Source of the DNA: Phlyctochytrium arcticum
Taxonomy: Eukaryota > Chytridiomycota > Chytridiomycetes > Chytridiales > Chytridiaceae
Direction of reading: 5' to 3'
Length of the DNA: 64,000 nucleotides
Assembly (NCBI GenBank): GCA_025602905.1
Contig: JAHLKI010000026.1
Coordinates: 351,810 to 415,809, forward strand
The position numbers and the translations under genes are program-made. The notes beneath the pieces were generated by a model. It saw nothing but the letters and a program-made list of their open reading frames with translations. It was not told where the DNA came from and did no database searches. Numbering within the stretch: position 1 is the first letter of the stretch; each line of letters begins with the position of its first letter. Positions 21,437 to 30,339 of this stretch are shown piece after piece.

Positions 21437-21607
21437 TTAGAGTAATTTGTTTAAAGTCTTGAGTGCTTTCTCTAGTTGTGTCAGTACTTTGTCTAATTTT
21501 TCTTTTTGTGACTTTTCAATTCTTTTTTGTGTCTTTTCCTTCTTGTTTCGTTTTTCGATCTCGTTTAATATTTTGTATGTCTCAAAAAATTCTTCTTCAT
21601 TATCCAT
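21437..21607 (-). CDS. 56-aa charged coiled-coil protein
   Basis: A short minus-strand frame from ATG 21607 to TAA 21437-21439, in the 220-base gap between two structural genes. The sequence is heptad-like (NEIEKRNKKEKTQKRIEK..., then LTQLEKALKTLNKLL). It resembles the coiled-coil part of its downstream neighbour and may be a partial duplicate. Preceded by TTTTTTTTTGTTG AT-rich leader typical of this element. Confidence 0.5.
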   Translation of the reverse strand: MDNEEEFFETYKILNEIEKRNKKEKTQKRIEKSQKEKLDKVLTQLEKALKTLNKLL

Positions 21608-21632
21608 TTTATCCTAACAACAAAAAAAAATC

Positions 21633-22352
21633 TTATATTCTAACATCTTGAATGTCGTCGGCAATGAGAAATCGTACAGTGAGTGGTGATTCTAGGGCCA
21701 GCTCTTCGTTCGTCATGCTGTCTACAAGATGGAACTCTATTTTGCTAATAGTCTGATCCACTGTAAGCCATTCTGAATCGTTGGTAAAATTTATGACACT
21801 ACCGAATTCGTCTGGTATTATCGTTCCTACTACACTGCTACCAATGTCATTGTAATCGCTAAGGAATCTAACTGAAGGGACGTTGATGTTGCTAGTAAGA
21901 AGTATGGGGTAACTACCTGAGAGATTGACTGTGTTTTTAAATGTAGCAGATTTGCCTAAAGGTGTCGCTGTGCGATTCGACATGCCACTGACACTGTACA
22001 TTTTTGTCCCTTCTTTGCCAGGCAGAATACTGAAATCCTTGTCAACAGAAGTCAATGTAATGCGACGTGTGATTTGGTTGTAGGTTGCAGAATACGATTG
22101 GGAACCAGCAATAGTCATGGCTGAGGCAATAGCCTGTGGAAAGTTTGCTACGGTATAGTTCCCTGGTGGAACAGTTGCAACAATTGGATCGTCATTGCCG
22201 CTTTCTTTGAATACAATGGTGTTGTTGGTTGAATTAATAAGATCGTAGTCTTGGATGAAGGATACACTGAGAATCTTAATGTAACTGACATTGCGACGAC
22301 CTATCGGAAAGCTACGGCCTTTCAAGCTACAGAATGTCAACTCGTTGATCAT
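21633..22352 (-). CDS. Putative minor capsid (penton-type) protein, inner element
   Basis: 239 aa from ATG 22352. The frame is open further upstream to 22508 but that would overlap the divergent ATPase gene, so 22352 is chosen. Shared with the outer copy: ILSVSFIQDYD, STNNTIVFKESG, VPPGNYTVA, YNQITRRITL and IEFHLVDS. Beta-rich throughout. Positioned beside the ATPase and in the MCP operon as in other Polinton-like viruses. Fold and role are inferred from synteny and pattern. Confidence 0.6.
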   Translation of the reverse strand: MINELTFCSLKGRSFPIGRRNVSYIKILSVSFIQDYDLINSTNNTIVFKESGNDDPIVATVPPGNYTVANFPQAIASAMTIAGSQSYSATYNQITRRITLTSVDKDFSILPGKEGTKMYSVSGMSNRTATPLGKSATFKNTVNLSGSYPILLTSNINVPSVRFLSDYNDIGSSVVGTIIPDEFGSVINFTNDSEWLTVDQTISKIEFHLVDSMTNEELALESPLTVRFLIADDIQDVRI

Positions 22353-22359
22353 CGTACTT

Positions 22360-22389
22360 GTTTCTTCTCTTATATAATAGAAAAGAAAC
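22360..22389. promoter_or_regulatory. Bidirectional near-palindromic promoter (minor capsid / ATPase, inner)
   Basis: The 30 bases read GTTTCTTCTC, TTATATAATA, GAAAAGAAAC: 12 of 15 positions pair across the centre. They fill almost the whole gap between starts at 22352 (-) and 22390 (+), so one TATA-type core probably serves both genes. Confidence 0.6.
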
Positions 22390-23097
22390 ATGTATCGAGT
22401 GAAACCTATATACAACAGTAAATCGGTAGCACCAGACAAAAGAGTACCCTTTCCCCTAGCATCTCCGGAGCTATGCTCGACATTATGTGCGCCCAGAAAA
22501 TCGGGCAAAACTAGTTACGTGTGCGGAGTAATAAACGATGTCTATGCGCCAGTGGTTGACAAGGTGATTATCATGTCTGATACAGTAGAATACGATTTAT
22601 GTATACAAGAATTGGCCAAAGTCACAAAGCATCAGAATATATTTTTTGCCGATGTAGTCTCTAATGAAAGTATCAAGAGTATTGTTGATTCGCAAATTGC
22701 AGGGGATTGTAAAGACAAGATCCTATTATACATTGATGACGCGGGCGATTCGGCACGAAGTAAAGACTTGTCGCGTGAATTGGACAAACTCTTTACGAAG
22801 GGAAGACACTACAATATCTCTATAATTGTGACATGTCAAAGCATCACCAGTCAGCTCTCTCGAAAACAAAAAAATTGCACAACTGAGTGGATCATATTCC
22901 GCAATAACAGAAAAGATATGGAAACTCTGGCCGAGACTTTGGTGACAGCTTTTGCTGACAAGAAGGAAATATTAGACTATCTGGTTCAATGTACGACAAA
23001 GCCGTATTCGTTTTGTTACATAAATTTAGCTAATGATAATGCAAAGGAAATCTACACATACTGTGAAGATAATGTTTTCAAATATTACTTTACTTGA
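22390..23097 (+). CDS. A32-like genome-packaging ATPase, inner element
   Basis: 235 aa. Walker A APRKSGKTS at about residues 34-42, Walker B ILLYIDDAGD near 118, then FTKGRHYNISIIVTCQSI, the conserved segment after Walker B in A32-type packaging ATPases. The C-terminus ends near YIN..NDNA. Packages viral DNA into capsids. Divergent from the minor capsid gene and overlapping the 3' end of the next minus-strand gene by 8 bases. Confidence 0.88.
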   Translation: MYRVKPIYNSKSVAPDKRVPFPLASPELCSTLCAPRKSGKTSYVCGVINDVYAPVVDKVIIMSDTVEYDLCIQELAKVTKHQNIFFADVVSNESIKSIVDSQIAGDCKDKILLYIDDAGDSARSKDLSRELDKLFTKGRHYNISIIVTCQSITSQLSRKQKNCTTEWIIFRNNRKDMETLAETLVTAFADKKEILDYLVQCTTKPYSFCYINLANDNAKEIYTYCEDNVFKYYFT

Positions 23098-23395
23098 GGT
23101 TCGCTTCAAGTCTATCGGCAAATGCTTCTGAATTCTTATGCAGGTCGGATAGCTTCTTCACGCCGCTTTCCGCTTTGGAATTGAGGTCATTTGCTTTTCC
23201 TCTAATTTTCTCATTAAACAGATCGGGACTCTCTTGAATACTCTGGTTAACCCCTTTCAGTAACTTCTGTCCTTTATTGGCGATTCCTACCGCTTGTGAT
23301 GCAAACGATCGAGCTTTGTGGGCAAAGAGCGGTGCGTTTGTCCACGCTGTACGCAATCCTTGCTTTCCCTTGTTGAAAAGGTTACGGAAACTCAT
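23090..23395 (-). CDS. Small basic helical protein, inner element
   Basis: 101 aa from ATG 23395 (the open frame extends to 23500 but would enter the neighbouring gene). Counterpart of 18017-18313 in the outer element: SFRNLFNKGKQG start, KARSFASQAVGIANKG, VNQSIQ, LFNEKIRGKA and KKLSDLHKN. Predicted helical. Divergent from the Pro-rich gene in both elements. Function unknown. Confidence 0.6.
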   Translation of the reverse strand: MSFRNLFNKGKQGLRTAWTNAPLFAHKARSFASQAVGIANKGQKLLKGVNQSIQESPDLFNEKIRGKANDLNSKAESGVKKLSDLHKNSEAFADRLEANLK

Positions 23396-23451
23396 GGTTT
23401 TGTTATATATTACATAGATTTTATATTCTCTCATGCATAGAGAAAAGAAAC
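23396..23451. promoter_or_regulatory. Bidirectional promoter region, inner element
   Basis: TATATATTACATAG and TTATATTCTC are followed by the palindrome CTCTCATGCATAGAG and AAAAGAAAC directly before the ATG at 23452. The GAGAAAAGAAACATG end closely matches AGAAAAGAAACATG before the ATPase gene at 22390. Confidence 0.55.
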
Positions 23452-24957
23452 ATGGTATATCGGACCAATCTATTAGAATTCGATGGTTCATTAAGAACAC
23501 CAGAACCTAATCCTCAGAGTAACTTGAAGACAGTAGGTGTCGATGTAAATCATGGAAGGCCACGTGTAGTCGGCACATTCAACAAAAGGTTGAGACGTAT
23601 GAATACGCGAAACGTTTCTCATATTGATCACCATGTTCAAGATGTCTCTGCTACAGATTTAAAGACTAGTGATTCACGGTATGCCACTAAAGCATATAAA
23701 GACTTTGAAGAATATAAAAAACTCGAATTGATGCATCGAGAGAAACAGCAATTCATTGATTCAATCACACCGCAAAAGTCAGTCAGTGGTACAAATGCTT
23801 CACGTTTACCCATTCCATCGCAGAATGGAGTGATCTTTCATTACCCTCCAGAAGTCACTGCGAATACTGGGATGATGTTTTCCAAGCCGCAAAATACACC
23901 AGAACGTGAGAGACCATTACAGGGACAATCTGTATCCCGTCCTGTCATTGAAGTGTCTGATACAGTTGTGCGAAAAGATGCAGAAACTGGTCTTGGGTTT
24001 CTCAGTGAACCATCGACTGTAGTTAATCCGTTGCGAATTCGACGACAACCTGAAGAAATTGAAATCAGTATTCCAGGTGGTTTCCCTAGAGTACCCTCTC
24101 CAGAGCCTTCACCTCGAAATGTGACTCCAGTTGAGACATATGTTCCTCAGAGTTTCCCTCCTTCCGACATTGTTGCATCAGGTCGAGCGAATGTTCAAGA
24201 AGTTCTTGATGACAATTTTGTCAACAATAATAATTCAGAATATAACATGCGAGGTACAATTAGGCGAGGGAGAACAACAACAAACCGTACTAATCCATAC
24301 AACAAAAAGGACAAGGTACGTCTTGCGAATGGACAACTGTCGAATCCTGTCGTAACTGATTCAGAGATTCACAACAATGTTGTCACTGATCCGGCATCAG
24401 GTTCGGCTGTATTCGTTCCTCAAACTGAAGGGGTAGAAACACGTCAAAGGCGTCGACCTTCGACACCGATCCCTCGCCCGTCTCCAATACCTGAAGCAAA
24501 TGTTGGTCGTGAGATTCAATACGATTATTTGGCAGCAAATGCAACGACAAATGTCGCTCAAGTTCCAGAACCGCCGCAACCTGTTAACGTTTCTGTAATT
24601 CGTCCACTAAGTGCGTTACCGACTCAATTGACTGATTCGGCTATCATCAATCCGAAACGCTCGCAACGTCAAGAAGCGGATTTAGAACAGGCTGCACCTA
24701 AGCGACGAAAGAAAAATCCTCGGCTTGAGCCTCCAGGATTCGTTAAGTTGCCCAAAGCATCGGCTACCTCATACAAGGATTTCGAGAAACCGTTTGAATA
24801 TCCAAAGAAACCGGCTGTAACTGGTACTGCTATCTTGAATCCACCAAGGGCTGCAACTGGTACCGCCATTCTAAACCCTGGCAGAGCGAATAGGTTACGT
24901 GATGCAGAAAGAGAATCTTTGGCACCTCCTGCTAAACGAAGAAAGACTAGAAAATAA
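23452..24957 (+). CDS. Pro-rich disordered virion-associated protein, inner element
   Basis: 501 aa. Mostly low-complexity, rich in Pro, Arg, Asn and Thr, with a short helical stretch at about residues 80-105 (AYKDFEEYKKLELMHREKQQ). The C-terminal 60 residues contain two GTAILNP repeats and a nuclear-localisation-like PAKRRKTRK end. Positional equivalent of the outer 637-aa protein. The next gene (integrase) starts 14 bases downstream. Function unknown; a tegument-like or scaffold role is possible. Confidence 0.55.
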   Translation: MVYRTNLLEFDGSLRTPEPNPQSNLKTVGVDVNHGRPRVVGTFNKRLRRMNTRNVSHIDHHVQDVSATDLKTSDSRYATKAYKDFEEYKKLELMHREKQQFIDSITPQKSVSGTNASRLPIPSQNGVIFHYPPEVTANTGMMFSKPQNTPERERPLQGQSVSRPVIEVSDTVVRKDAETGLGFLSEPSTVVNPLRIRRQPEEIEISIPGGFPRVPSPEPSPRNVTPVETYVPQSFPPSDIVASGRANVQEVLDDNFVNNNNSEYNMRGTIRRGRTTTNRTNPYNKKDKVRLANGQLSNPVVTDSEIHNNVVTDPASGSAVFVPQTEGVETRQRRRPSTPIPRPSPIPEANVGREIQYDYLAANATTNVAQVPEPPQPVNVSVIRPLSALPTQLTDSAIINPKRSQRQEADLEQAAPKRRKKNPRLEPPGFVKLPKASATSYKDFEKPFEYPKKPAVTGTAILNPPRAATGTAILNPGRANRLRDAERESLAPPAKRRKTRK

Positions 24958-24971
24958 ATGATTAATAGTAA

Positions 24972-26228
24972 ATGGAAGAACCTGTCATTAAATCTAGGTC
25001 ATTACAATACTCCAAAGAGCTAACAGATCTAGATGCCCGTCAATTGAAAGAGTTTTATTACACCGACAAAAATCTATATGGCCGTGACCGATTATATTAC
25101 GCTTACCGTCAACGCTATCCTGATTCTAAAGTGTCTCAGAGAGCTGTATTGAAATGGTTGAAGAAGCAAGACATATGGCAGCGAACGACACGGCCCATAG
25201 GGTCTAAGGGTAGTATTCGCCCTATTCTCTCGTCCAAACCAGGGACGTTTCAAATCGATACTGTGAATATGAGGTCACATTCGTATAATGGATTTAATTA
25301 TATCGTGAATTTAATCGACATCTTTAGTAAAAAATTGTATTCAAAAGCTCTTAAAGCGAATACTCAGCAAGAAGTTCGAGATTTCTTAGACGATGTGCTA
25401 GAGGACGGTGTGGAGATGGTCTATGTGAACGGGGATAACGGTAGTGAATTCCAAAATTTGGTGCAGATGTTCGCAGAAGAAAATGGTATTCAGTGGACCT
25501 TTAGTCGCCCGGGCAGACCCCAATCGAATTCGCATGTCGAACGCGTTAATGCAACAATTAAGAATATTTTGTTCAAAAGTATTCAGCTTGGAGATTTAAA
25601 TTGGCCTGCAGCCTTGCCAAAGGTTGTCGAAAACCTGAATACTAGCGCTATTCACTTTGGTAGTGCGAATATGACAACTCAACAGATTCTAGATAATCCT
25701 GAAGTTGCTTATCAGAAACAACTAGTAGCAAGGACGAAAGGCAGGGGAGCAAAATTAGTAGTTGATATTAAAGTAGGAGATAAAGTGCGTAGGTTGAAAC
25801 AGATTAGTAAAGTGGAGAAGCGTAGTAAAAAAGGATACTTCAGTAAAGAAATATATACAGTGTCCAAGGTCATCAAATCCACACGCCAATCTTATCAAGA
25901 TGCTTACAAGATTACTAATGCGTTAGGGAATGACATGTTTGGATTGTATTCAGCTTATGAATTACGAAAGGTCGATCAGTCAGAAAATCCTTTACCTGAA
26001 CCTGCAAATACGAATACTGAAACTATAGAAGAAGAAACTGAAGAAGATGATGGTATTGAACGTTACGAAGTAGAAGCTATTTTGGACAAGAAAATTACAC
26101 GACGAAAGATTTTTTACTTAATTCTATGGAAGGGCTATGAAGAACAGACGTGGGAACCAAAAGAGAATCTCGTCTTGGATAATTTCACAGACGAAATAGA
26201 GGATTTCGAGAGAGAATATAATCGCTAA
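24972..26228 (+). CDS. DDE (rve) integrase with C-terminal chromodomain
   Basis: 418 aa. Order: N-terminal helical DNA-binding region with RQRYPDSKVSQRAVLKWLKK (HTH-like), rve core from about residue 90 (FQIDTV first Asp, NGDNGSEF second Asp, then SNSHVERVN with the catalytic Glu 35 residues on), an SH3-like stretch, and a chromodomain at about 365-415 (RYEVEAILDKK, FYLILWKGYEEQTWEP). Maverick integrases also carry chromodomains, thought to target chromatin. It would cut the element ends and join them with a short staggered duplication, consistent with the 5-bp GTAAC and TG...CA ends. Intact. Confidence 0.93.
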   Translation: MEEPVIKSRSLQYSKELTDLDARQLKEFYYTDKNLYGRDRLYYAYRQRYPDSKVSQRAVLKWLKKQDIWQRTTRPIGSKGSIRPILSSKPGTFQIDTVNMRSHSYNGFNYIVNLIDIFSKKLYSKALKANTQQEVRDFLDDVLEDGVEMVYVNGDNGSEFQNLVQMFAEENGIQWTFSRPGRPQSNSHVERVNATIKNILFKSIQLGDLNWPAALPKVVENLNTSAIHFGSANMTTQQILDNPEVAYQKQLVARTKGRGAKLVVDIKVGDKVRRLKQISKVEKRSKKGYFSKEIYTVSKVIKSTRQSYQDAYKITNALGNDMFGLYSAYELRKVDQSENPLPEPANTNTETIEEETEEDDGIERYEVEAILDKKITRRKIFYLILWKGYEEQTWEPKENLVLDNFTDEIEDFEREYNR

Positions 26229-27680
26229 TTAGTGAGTTGCCTGCTCGCGTCTACGTTTGCATTTTAGTGCAACTTTATCTATTGTCAAGTCTGGAGGCAA
26301 TCGTTTACTGGCCATGATGTATTTTTGTACGGTTCGAAAAGGTTTGATTTCCATTGCTTCGTATTCGTCCATGAGTGCAAATGCTATCTCTTTTTCTTCA
26401 TCGGACCACTTGCGTGTATTAGAACTGCTGCTACTGCTGGTGGCCGTATTCTGTTCCACAGCTTCGACTTGTTCCATGTCTTCTTCAATTCGAAACGTAT
26501 AGTTCAGCGCTTGTAAATTGATACTATGTCCCATTTCATATGCCATTTTCTTTCTCTCTGGGAGATATTTCAAATTACCCAAGGCAGTTTGATATGACAC
26601 ATACAATTTTCTCATATCAGTGGAAGTCAATGGTTTACCCACTACACGCTGCATGATTGATGCGACCTTTTCACTCCATCTGTTCTCCCATCCAGTGAAT
26701 AAATTCTGATCCTCGTCTGTAGCAAACCTGGTGCGATATGCCTCAATCATTTTTCGCTCGTGTCGGGTTACATGAAAAACGTATTCGCCATAAGCGTTTA
26801 CGGTCTTGTAATCATTTAGAACAATGTCACCATTTTCATCATCATAATGGTTTGGCGCGTCTTTGTTTAGTGACATCGTCGAGAAGTCTTTACTACGTCT
26901 TGGCGGGCGGTTTGTATAGAACGAAACAATGATTGCAGCACGCAGCTCATCTTTGGTGCAATTGTCAAGGTCAAGATTTTGCAAGTGTTCGGCAGACCTT
27001 TCCTTAACATAGACCCATGGGATGTACTTGTTTCTCATAAACGCTTCACTGGCTCGTTGTTCTTGTCGAATTAAATTGATTTGTTGGTTATAATATGTTT
27101 GATGGGAAGAAAACATTTCCTTTAATCCTTCATAGTTTTCCACCCGCTGTTTCTCTTCATTGTTTAATATTCGAAACAGAACAGCAAATCCTTTGCATGC
27201 ATTAGCCAGTAGTTGCATCTTTTCTTTCACTTCAGTTTCATTCTCTAGAATTTCCTCCAATTTAGCATCTAGTAAATTTTTGATATAATGTTTCTTGAGA
27301 ATATAATCAGTCGTTTCTAATTGAAACAAAGTCATGCCATTTCTGGCGTCTAATTTGCGCTTGGTTAAAGTATTTCTTTGTATGGAAATGTTTGGGTCTT
27401 CTTTGGCTCGTTCAAAGACCATGTCAACAAACTCGGGCGTAAACTCTAAAGGTTCAATTTCCCTAATCTCTTGTGCCATTTCCATGTGCACTGGTTGTTC
27501 AACTGATTCGGGAAGTTGAGGCAAAAGATTAACGATATATTCGGCAAACTCGGGGGAAACATTGTTTGCAAGGAGAAAATATCCTAGAGTCTGCTTCGTT
27601 AAATTCTTGTCCATGATATGCGCAACACCATTAGGTGTCATGTACTGGGAGAATACAAAGTTTCTCATATAGGCGTCCAT
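26229..27680 (-). CDS. Probable tyrosine recombinase fused to a Myb/SANT-like domain
   Basis: 483 aa. The catalytic-domain candidate lies at about 240-400. Candidate residues are R261/R262 (TNRPPRR), K292 (NDYKTV), R357 (STDMRKLYVSYQ, with Thr where HxxR usually has His), H385 (YEMGHS) and Y394 (ALNYTF). The H-to-Y spacing of 9 is the canonical value in this superfamily, and DMRKLYV...MGHS...Y resembles recombinases of large DNA viruses and virophages. Residues 423-480 (TRKWSDEEKEIAFALMDEY... and KVALKCKRRR) look like a Myb/SANT DNA-binding domain. It is convergent with the integrase, the stop codons abutting. A role in dimer or terminus resolution is inference. Confidence 0.65.
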   Translation of the reverse strand: MDAYMRNFVFSQYMTPNGVAHIMDKNLTKQTLGYFLLANNVSPEFAEYIVNLLPQLPESVEQPVHMEMAQEIREIEPLEFTPEFVDMVFERAKEDPNISIQRNTLTKRKLDARNGMTLFQLETTDYILKKHYIKNLLDAKLEEILENETEVKEKMQLLANACKGFAVLFRILNNEEKQRVENYEGLKEMFSSHQTYYNQQINLIRQEQRASEAFMRNKYIPWVYVKERSAEHLQNLDLDNCTKDELRAAIIVSFYTNRPPRRSKDFSTMSLNKDAPNHYDDENGDIVLNDYKTVNAYGEYVFHVTRHERKMIEAYRTRFATDEDQNLFTGWENRWSEKVASIMQRVVGKPLTSTDMRKLYVSYQTALGNLKYLPERKKMAYEMGHSINLQALNYTFRIEEDMEQVEAVEQNTATSSSSSSNTRKWSDEEKEIAFALMDEYEAMEIKPFRTVQKYIMASKRLPPDLTIDKVALKCKRRREQATH

Positions 27681-27811
27681 GATGATTGTATACGATGATT
27701 GTTATAAAAAGTAAGATATTTTATTTTGACTCGATTTGACTCGAAACGCAGCTTTTATGTACAACAATACTATCGATACAAAACTATGGATTGATACATT
27801 ATGACGCTAAA

Positions 27812-28435
27812 CTACATATGTAAAATCTTTGACAATCTAGACCGATTTTTAGCTACTAATTCATCTGTTACAGTAGTATCATCAGCAAAGTCGGTGGTGC
27901 CGTCTTCGTCTAAACAAACTGTGTGGATGCAAATTGTCGAGTAGTCTGACTTCAAATCGTTGCAAAGCGAGCATCGAAACGGAATACGACGCTTTAAACA
28001 GAAAAGGTCCGACTTTGAATAGCATGTAAGACAGATTGCCTTTTGACATTTGTTGCAACCTATACGGATCCTGTCGTCACGTGTGAGGCAAATTGGACAA
28101 TCATCTGCGTCATCGAAAAGTCCAGCTCTTTCTAAATGTTTATAGATATTCGTATTGTTGATCGTACTCCATTCTAGTTGTACCACTCTTTCATTGATGC
28201 TGCGAACAAATCTCACAATATCACCCAAGTCAAAATAAAGAATAGTTCGCTTCTTGTTCTTGAAGCCATCATGTAATCTTTCGTGACATAATTTCAAGTT
28301 TTCCTCGATTTCCTCGGTAATTTCGGTCCCGGGTGTGATTCCTAATGCAGTAAATCCAATATGCATTGGTGATACGAGTTGATAATCGTGCTTGCTCAGC
28401 TCAGCTTGAAAGAGTGAGAATCTGTCGCTGCCCAT
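27812..28435 (-). CDS. RING-like zinc-finger protein
   Basis: 207 aa. After about 110 mostly helical residues comes a cysteine pattern DCPICLT, GCNKCQKAICLTCY and FRCSLC, fitting a cross-brace RING variant. Such proteins are often E3 ubiquitin ligases; in viruses they frequently target host factors. The ligase role is inferred from the pattern only. It is transcribed alone from the minus strand. Confidence 0.6.
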   Translation of the reverse strand: MGSDRFSLFQAELSKHDYQLVSPMHIGFTALGITPGTEITEEIEENLKLCHERLHDGFKNKKRTILYFDLGDIVRFVRSINERVVQLEWSTINNTNIYKHLERAGLFDDADDCPICLTRDDRIRIGCNKCQKAICLTCYSKSDLFCLKRRIPFRCSLCNDLKSDYSTICIHTVCLDEDGTTDFADDTTVTDELVAKNRSRLSKILHM

Positions 28436-28632
28436 TGTTGTGCCTCTTGTAAGTTGAGGAAAATGCGACCTGGAGCAAGTTATTTATAGAAAAAGTTCTA
28501 TCTATAGAAATGGAAAGAGTCTTTTTTCTCTGCAATAAAGTTTATCCTTTCAAATAAAAGAAAGCGGCAGTACTACTGATTCACAAACAAAACCCGTATC
28601 TAGTTGGGACGGGTATTGCGGGGTGTCATTCA

Positions 28633-28722
28633 TGACCTCATCGCGGTGAGGGTCTTTGAAGCACACTCCCACACACTTCATCATATTCAGCAATTTGAAA
28701 AAAGGAAATTTTTCCACAAAAG
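28633..28722. repeat. Internal fragment resembling the terminal inverted repeat
   Basis: GCGGTGAGGGTC and the block CACACACTTCATCATATTCA, GCAATTTGAAAAAAGGAAAT, TTTTCCA match right-TIR positions 42721-42810 in the same orientation, with diverged bases between. This is the only TIR-like piece seen inside the element. Confidence 0.75.
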
Positions 28723-28750
28723 TAAGCTAGTGATACATTATGACGCAAGA

Positions 28751-29182
28751 TTACTTGGAATATTCGGGCGGTTGTTCAACCTCATTGATTATATGTTCTA
28801 AAGCCCTTAATTCAACAATCATTCTAACCTCTTCACATGTAAAAAGATTTAAATCTTTAAATCTGAAGAAGAACAATGACGCTCTACTCCAATCTACCCA
28901 CCTAAGTGAATTGAACACTTGTCTGATTTCTTCTTTTAGGTCGTCTTCGTTTAATGAAAAGTCAAAAGATTCCCATGAATCGTTCATACCTGTTTTCAGA
29001 TCATCCTTTAATTTCGCAATGACCGGTTTAATCTGTTCTGCTCGTGTACGAATAGGTAGATCGATTTTAAAGGTTTCTTTTATAAGTCTCTTGTAATTCT
29101 CTGTCACTTCTGTGTTGCCTACTGTGGTATATCTCTCATATTTGGAAATAATCGCAATATAGACAGAAGGATCAACAATCAT
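28751..29182 (-). CDS. Unidentified 143-aa protein
   Basis: A mostly helical, charged protein with ENYKRLIKETFKIDL and VFNSLRWVDWSRASLFFFRF. No family recognised. Its 3' end lies just beyond the internal TIR-like repeat. The upstream sequence (GACTTGAAACGCAG...CTATCGATACAA) is closely repeated upstream of the recombinase gene at about 27736-27780, suggesting a shared regulatory element. Confidence 0.5.
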   Translation of the reverse strand: MIVDPSVYIAIISKYERYTTVGNTEVTENYKRLIKETFKIDLPIRTRAEQIKPVIAKLKDDLKTGMNDSWESFDFSLNEDDLKEEIRQVFNSLRWVDWSRASLFFFRFKDLNLFTCEEVRMIVELRALEHIINEVEQPPEYSK

Positions 29183-29333
29183 TCTTATTTCTCAATAATA
29201 CAAAAATATGTCACTGACTTGAAACGCAGTTTATTACAAATGTGGAGCTCTATCGATACAATGTGAACCTAATGATACAACTTGACAGAATATATTCTGG
29301 TTGCTACAATGGTAATATTCTATAGAGTCAAAC

Positions 29334-30212
29334 ATGTCCTTCAACAAACGTAAGCTAATCGCAGAGTCTAGCGCCGAACAATATTATACTAGTAAGGATG
29401 TCATTGATGATCTAATCGAGAAAGAGCTTGTACCGCTTTTGAGGCAGAAGAACATCACACATTATATAGACTCGTCTGCTGGGGATGGCTATGTTGTTTT
29501 CCGATTGAAGCAAATATTGCCTGAGATTCATTATGTGTCTTATGACTTGTTTCCCGCAACAGACACGTATTCGGATGTGATTCATATGGACTTTCTGCAG
29601 ACTAAGAAATCTCCTACCATGAGGAGAGTCGCGGTCGGATTTAATCCACCATATGGGGCGGGGTGCTTCACTTCGATTAAGTTTGTCAGACATGCTGCAA
29701 TTGAATATAAACCGGAACTCATTGCAATGATATTGCCTCATCGAGCAACGGTTGCCCGATATGATGGTATGAAGCTGGCTTGTCGGAAACATATTGCAGA
29801 AAAATCCTTCTTCAAGTTTGGCACTGGTAAGGTTTTCAACTATGCGGCGTTCTGGTCCGTATTCGAAAAAGGCGTTCAACCTATTGTTCCAAAATTAGAA
29901 CAATGCGCTCCGAATATGAAGGTCATAGCCATTCACAAGTTTAAAGTTGATAATTATGGTAATATTTCTCAGAATATCATTCTGATCGGTCGGTACTATG
30001 TGGATTTTCGATGGTACTGGGTTAGGAAACCAGAGGACTATTTGAGTGTCCCTTCACATATCGAGTACATTGCTCTATATTTAGAGAATGACGTGGAAAT
30101 GCAACAAGTGAATCGTATTGTGGAGAAAGTGAGGAAGTACAGAGAGGATGTGGTATTCTATAAACGTAGCATTGCTATTCAGGATGTCGTCAAGGCGCTG
30201 CTTGTTGAATAA
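29334..30212 (+). CDS. Methyltransferase-like protein (N6-adenine type NPPY motif)
   Basis: 292 aa. YIDSSAGDGYVVFRL near residue 45 resembles a SAM-binding motif I and GFNPPYGAG near 103 is the catalytic NPPY of N6-adenine methyltransferases. HMDFLQT before it fits motif III. Spacing suits a small gamma-like or rRNA/DNA adenine methylase fold. The C-terminal 100 residues do not match a recognition domain I know. It would be the third methyltransferase of the element; the substrate (DNA, RNA or cap) is unclear. Confidence 0.6.
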   Translation: MSFNKRKLIAESSAEQYYTSKDVIDDLIEKELVPLLRQKNITHYIDSSAGDGYVVFRLKQILPEIHYVSYDLFPATDTYSDVIHMDFLQTKKSPTMRRVAVGFNPPYGAGCFTSIKFVRHAAIEYKPELIAMILPHRATVARYDGMKLACRKHIAEKSFFKFGTGKVFNYAAFWSVFEKGVQPIVPKLEQCAPNMKVIAIHKFKVDNYGNISQNIILIGRYYVDFRWYWVRKPEDYLSVPSHIEYIALYLENDVEMQQVNRIVEKVRKYREDVVFYKRSIAIQDVVKALLVE

Positions 30213-30339
30213 GACTAGAGACCGGAGGTTCCGGTTGCTTACAATAGAACGACGTACACCAGCCACGACCCCCACCTAGTTCGGCTGCCCTCGACTGCCG
30301 AGTGCAGTTGCCCACCTAGCTGGTCGAGCAGGGAAAATC

